A stretch of DNA of 64,000 nucleotides from contig JAPMAC010000231.1 in NCBI GenBank assembly GCA_028671895.1, forward strand, positions 8,210,001 through 8,274,000, given 5' to 3'. A model generated the notes under the pieces. That model was not told where the DNA came from and ran no database searches. It saw nothing but the letters and a program-made list of their open reading frames with translations. Source of the stretch: Oenanthe sinensis (lineage: Eukaryota > Streptophyta > Magnoliopsida > Apiales > Apiaceae). Both the position numbers and the translations under genes were made by a program. Numbering within the stretch: the stretch's first letter is position 1; each line of letters opens with the position of its first letter. Shown one piece after another: positions 59,798-64,000 of this stretch.

Positions 59798-62065
59798 TTT
59801 AATTATTTCTCCAGGATTAATCTGGACCATTGATCATAATGGGAATTTGATCACAGCTGTTAACTTGGAATATATATATATGTATTAATCAGAAAATTAC
59901 ATATAATATATACATTTGTACGGATCTTATCTTTCTCTCTCTCTCACTCTGCTGTTTGACTCAAACCCTAATCCCTTCGATCTTAATTCATGATTGTACA
60001 ACAAATTTTCGCTCAAACTCATCTTAAAATCGTGTTCTTTTCAAAAATCCTTTCAATTCATATCAAAATCACAATCATTCTTGTCCAAAATTGCTCAAAA
60101 TCGAAAATCCCCAAATCGATTTAATCGATTATCATCATCTCTGCGCCAAACTCTATCTTCGACTTGTTTACATGGTCTATGATGATTTATGAGAAGTATT
60201 CGAATCAGTTTCAGCTCGAGAAATGGGTAACTCTATCATACTCAGCTAGGGTTTGGTGAATCAAGTTATTCCATGATAACTTCTCAAGGGTAATGATGGT
60301 TTTCAAGTCTCGAAAAGGAAGAAGAAGCTCGAAGTAGTGTTTGTTTGATGAAAATCGGTAAATCAGTCACCTGACTCAGTGAGTCTACACTGAGTTCAGG
60401 CGAGCCTCCAGCGAATCACATACTTCCAAGCTAATTAAAGTCTGCTCTCAGTCCTACCTGCTTCAATTTGGTGTCAAACCAGGTAAGGACCGTGTGAAAG
60501 GACCCCACAGCACAAGTATGATCTTCGAACTCCAACTGGTGTGAGTTTTATGATAACTGCTGCTTGTGGTGTGATGAAATGATTAAATTAGATATCTATG
60601 TGAGTATATTATTTAGTTCCTTGACTGCTAGCATAGGAACTGATGATTTTTGTTGAGTAAAACTGATATGTATTGAGTTCTTGTTCGATTTGATAATTAG
60701 TTTGCTATACAATGAGTTGTCTTCTGTTAATCAGTCAACAGGATTATTGAGGCTACTTGAATATTGTGATTGGTCATGTCCTAGATAAGTATAATGAATT
60801 CTGAGACTCCATATGTTTAATGATAATGAGAAATTTTTCATATCACCTTGAGCTATCTGATCAGGATAAATTGTTTTGAGAATATTTGAGATCACTTAAG
60901 TAATTTTGTTTCTGTGACATGTAAACTATGTGATGCTCATATCTGCTACAAAATCATTTTCATGAATATTTGTCTTTATATTATATGAAAAACTTATGTG
61001 ACATGATTTTGTACCAAAATTATTTATGTATCTGTCTTTTCTTGCTATGCTTATGTGCTATCATCTAGTGCCAAGGAAAGGTCATTATGCTAACAACTTG
61101 ACTTAACTGGACTATTGGCTAATGTGGTTTGTTGCTTGATGTGTTTGGTACAATTTGATGCATTTGGTTGACAGTGTAATTTAGTCAAATAAGTCATGAT
61201 ATCTTTACCTACCCCTTCTGTGTTAATGAAGTAGAATAATAAATTTTGATTTAGGTACAGTTGAGATATATGATCATAATCTGTTGCAGTTACATGGAAA
61301 ATTAAAACTACTTGTGACATTTATTGATACAAAATTAGTCTTGTATTTAACTGCCACATGCCTATTTGTCATTGTTGGTTTTGATAAATTTATGTCTGCA
61401 AATGTTTAATAATATGAATTCATATGCCTGCAAAAATTACTTGTGAGACATCTTGTAATGTGCTCAATATTTCTGTTGGACTGATTCATAGCATGCCTGC
61501 AAAAATTTTACTGTTACAACATATATTTATTTATACTCTCTTTGTAAAAGAAATATGCATAATATATTTCCTCATTGCTCCATGCTTAGTTAATCGTAAA
61601 TGGGGCATAGATCATGTTTAGCTGTAAGGATCATGTACTTGCTCTGTGACACATACCTGCAAATCTGAGATAGAAAATTAATATAGATAGGTGTATGTGT
61701 ATAATCTATAACATGCCTAGATAATATTTAACTGTATTATCTATTTTGGTGGCAAATTTAGTTGTTATTTGTCTGTGTTATGTGATAAGAGAGAGTATAT
61801 TTCATTAAATGCACTTGCACATCTATAGTACCTCTGCACTATTCACAGTACCTTTAGGACTGCACCTACACTATTTGTACACTGTTTCAGCACTGTTGCT
61901 TGCCTGCACTTGTACTTGTTTGCAGTAGCTTTTTGTGTTTAAATAGGGATAACTTTCTGCATTTAACTCTTGCACCTTCAATTCTTTGTCTTCCTGCACC
62001 TTAAGTTTTCTGTCTTCTTGCATATAATTTCTGCAGTAGCATTTATTTCTTGTACTCATATCCAA
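59248..62065 (+). promoter_or_regulatory. Non-coding stretch with promoter- and leader-like features
   Basis: No coding motif was found. AT-rich sequence with an (AT)n tract (59753-59793) leads to TATA-like sequence near 59870-59910, a CT-rich run (59931-59950) and AAACCCTAATCCC (about 59963), which looks like a plant transcription start and 5' leader. A strong splice-donor-like CCAG|GTAAGG has its GT at 60483. An acceptor-like TTTCTGCAG ends at 62036, 30 bases before the ATG of ORF F. This could be the LTR or leader of an element that owns ORF F, or a host promoter. I saw no LTR ends or PBS. Confidence 0.4.
59753..59793. repeat. (AT)n microsatellite
   Basis: About 20 AT dinucleotides, downstream of element E. 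Confidence 0.95.
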
Positions 62066-63424
62066 ATGGAAAATGAGGATGAGTTTATAAATACTACATT
62101 GTGTCTAGGCCAATATAATGAGTCAAACACCACTATCCCCACTTCCTCTAGAGGCAGAAATAGGAAGAAACAAAGAAAACTCTTAGATCTTGGTAAATCC
62201 CCACTTTTTTTGCCCTTTAAACCCATTAAAAACAAACTGCAGCCAGGTTGTTTGATCCACATAGACAAAAGAACTGAGCTCTATAACATGTTTGCAGTTG
62301 CCAAATGGGAGCCAGTCCTCTATTACCCTAATAAGAAAGTTTTTCCTAACATGGTTAGTGAGTTTTATAGTAATCTGGAGGTCAAACAAGGAGTCCAGGA
62401 GGTTATGTTTCTAACAAATGTGTTCAATGGGAAGTACTTTGTTCTTGACCACATTGATCGTGCCAATGCCATGAAACTAAACCTTAAAACCTTGAACCAT
62501 GCAAACCTTGACATTAACACTGATTTTGTCTTCAATAAAATGGAGATGAAACTCTACCTCTCTGTCTTATGTGGCATTGAACTGTCCTTGTGCCTTGAGC
62601 TCACTGAAAAATGCATCTCATATGAACACTTTACCCCCACTTTTCAAACCATGGCCTTAATCCTAAGAGCAAATCTCTTTCAAAACACAAGTGGTGACAA
62701 ACTCATGTCCTTTCAAGAAATTAAGCCTATGTATAAGCTTGCTAGTCACAAAATCACTTTTAGCCAACCCTTCATGATTCTCTTTCACATGGTACATTGT
62801 CACAAAAAGAGAATTTACGCTTATGGTCTCTTATTGACCAAAGTCTTTGAACACTTCAAACTTAACCTCAACCAACTGCCCTACTTCCAAATTGCTTCTA
62901 CAATCACTAATAAGGCCAATAGAGTGACTATCCCATTGAATGGCTACTCTACACATGTTGTAAACTCTATGCCTAGTGTGTCTAATTTGCCTAGTGACAT
63001 TCACTGTGTCTTTGTTGCTCCTAATGTGTCCCTGGATGCTGTTTCTAGGGCTGAGTTTGATAAGGCAATTGAAATTCTTAATGGAAAGTATGAGGAACTT
63101 GAAATATTATTTCAAGAACTTTAAATTTCCTTTAAGGAACTAGTTGAGAAGCATGAGGACACAGAAACTAAGGTAAATAGTGTGTTGAGCATTTTAGGAA
63201 GCACAATAGCAAGGGCTGGGGTCATTGAGGAAGGTCTAGTACATGTTATAAATGTGCAGTTGAGCATCTTGAATAGTTCTACCCTCAATGTTCCTTCAAT
63301 GCCCGCTGTGCTTAGAAATGGTGAACCTAAGGAGGTAGTGGAGCTTAATGAGTTTAGAGTTGGTGGAATAGTGGAAATGGAGGAAGATGGTGTAGTTCCT
63401 CTAGGAGATGAACCAATGAATTGA
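62066..63424 (+). pseudogene. ORF F: probable plant retrotransposon accessory ORF, one internal stop
   Basis: The start MENEDEFINTTLCLGQ at 62066 was chosen over the in-frame ATG at 61970, because the first 32 codons there are hydrophobic, low in complexity and cross an acceptor-like site. The frame is open for 352 codons to TAA 63122-63124, then continues in the same frame for 99 more codons to TGA 63422-63424. An N-terminal Arg/Lys cluster (SRGRNRKKQRKLL) could be a nuclear signal. Blocks KVFPNMVSEFYSNL (about residues 90-103) and RIYAYGLLLTKVFEHFKLNL (about 250-270) recall the putative plant transposon/ATHILA ORF1-type proteins; this is from memory. The C-terminus is predicted coiled coil. 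Function is unknown. A host orphan gene is the alternative. Confidence 0.5.
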
Positions 63425-63898
63425 GTTTCTGCATCTGATTTCTAATAACTAGAGTGAACTAAGGGATGGTGGATGCTTGTTTGTGTGTCTGTTTTACTTT
63501 TGTTTAATTGTTATGTACTTTTGCTGCTTGATGTGTGCTTCTATATGTTCTTGAAGCTATTTAGATTGCAGTCCTGTGTTAGATTAGTAGCTGTATTGTG
63601 GCCTAGTTGGTTGTTGATCAATTTTGTATAGCTACAATTCTAAGATTATATGTATGCCTGCATTTATGAATTAAATGGTTTCTATTTTGCTTTTTATATT
63701 TGATATAAATTAGCATTATAAAACTGTTGCTCTTAGCATCATATGCATGATAGTCCATTGCTAATTCTAAAGCTACTCTATGCATCATATGCATTGATAA
63801 GTTCAAATACTTGTCAAATGAAAGGAAGCAAAATTAATAAGTATAACTATACTTATTATATGATATCAATTTCTTACCTTTATAACTTGAATAAATTA

Positions 63899-63954
<56 letters not shown>

Positions 63955-64000
63955 CATATATGTGTATGCTATGCACTTAAAAATCAAAAAGATTTTCAAC
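63425..64000. other. Non-coding 3' region with (AT)n
   Basis: AT-rich sequence follows the end of ORF F, with no coding motif and no recognised LTR. An (AT)n microsatellite occupies about 63903-63952. ATCATATGCAT occurs twice near 63738 and 63784. Confidence 0.6.

Noticed and set aside
59994..60182. 62-codon ORF after the CT-rich start-like region, as a host peptide gene
   Set aside because: Ser/Gln-rich and low in complexity. It lies in a probable 5' leader and has no recognisable domain. It could be an upstream ORF, but this is not supported.

Overview
This is a window of flowering-plant nuclear DNA made almost entirely of LTR retrotransposons, nearly all Ty1-copia. It is AT-rich and carries initiator-methionine-tRNA-type primer binding sites (PBS), polypurine tracts (PPT) AAGTGGGAGAT, 5-bp target-site duplications (TSD), copia-order gag-PR-IN-RT-RNaseH coding remnants and long (AT)n microsatellites. 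The species cannot be named from the sequence. I found no convincing host gene, tRNA, rRNA or CRISPR array.

Layout. (1) 1-1960: AT-rich, no gene. (2) 1965-9177: an old, decayed minus-strand copia element (G1) with pol, PBS and LTR. (3) 9178-35669: element A on the plus strand, arranged as pol fragment-LTR-element-LTR. It is interrupted in gag by element B1 (13691-21870, TSD TATCC) and by element C (22377-30835, TSD TTACC). (4) 35670-47567: element B3 on the minus strand. A sits in its LTR, and a second copy of the same family, B2 (36234-44992, TSD CTTTA), sits in its pol end. (5) 47568-54498: a plus-strand copia pol fragment (D), split by a very long solo LTR (L, 48464-53816). L is itself split inside an (AT)n tract by a solo C-family LTR (50276-51842). 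(6) 54521-59247: a decayed plus-strand copia element (E) whose gag is followed by a coiled-coil region. (7) 59248-64000: a promoter/leader-like stretch followed by an ORF (F, 62066-63424, one internal stop) that resembles the extra ORF of plant retrotransposons.

How it works together. C has the best coding region: one gag-pol frame broken by a single TAA, plus a lost zinc-binding Cys in integrase. Families B and C share similar LTRs, leaders and the PBS variant TGGCATCAGAGC. All three B copies share deletions of the protease active site and of the integrase catalytic core, and B1 and B2 also share a damaged gag. Yet the two LTRs of B2 differ at only two positions that I could see in 1539 bp. 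B therefore looks like a defective lineage moved recently by enzymes supplied in trans, perhaps by C-like elements. A, B and C also share a splice-donor-like AG|GTAT near the LTR 3' end and a splice-acceptor-like (C/T)AG 7-17 nt before the gag ATG, which predicts a leader intron of about 2 kb that contains the PBS. E and F show acceptor-like sites 30-33 nt before their ATG. The tandem leader hairpins are the other notable unexplained structures.
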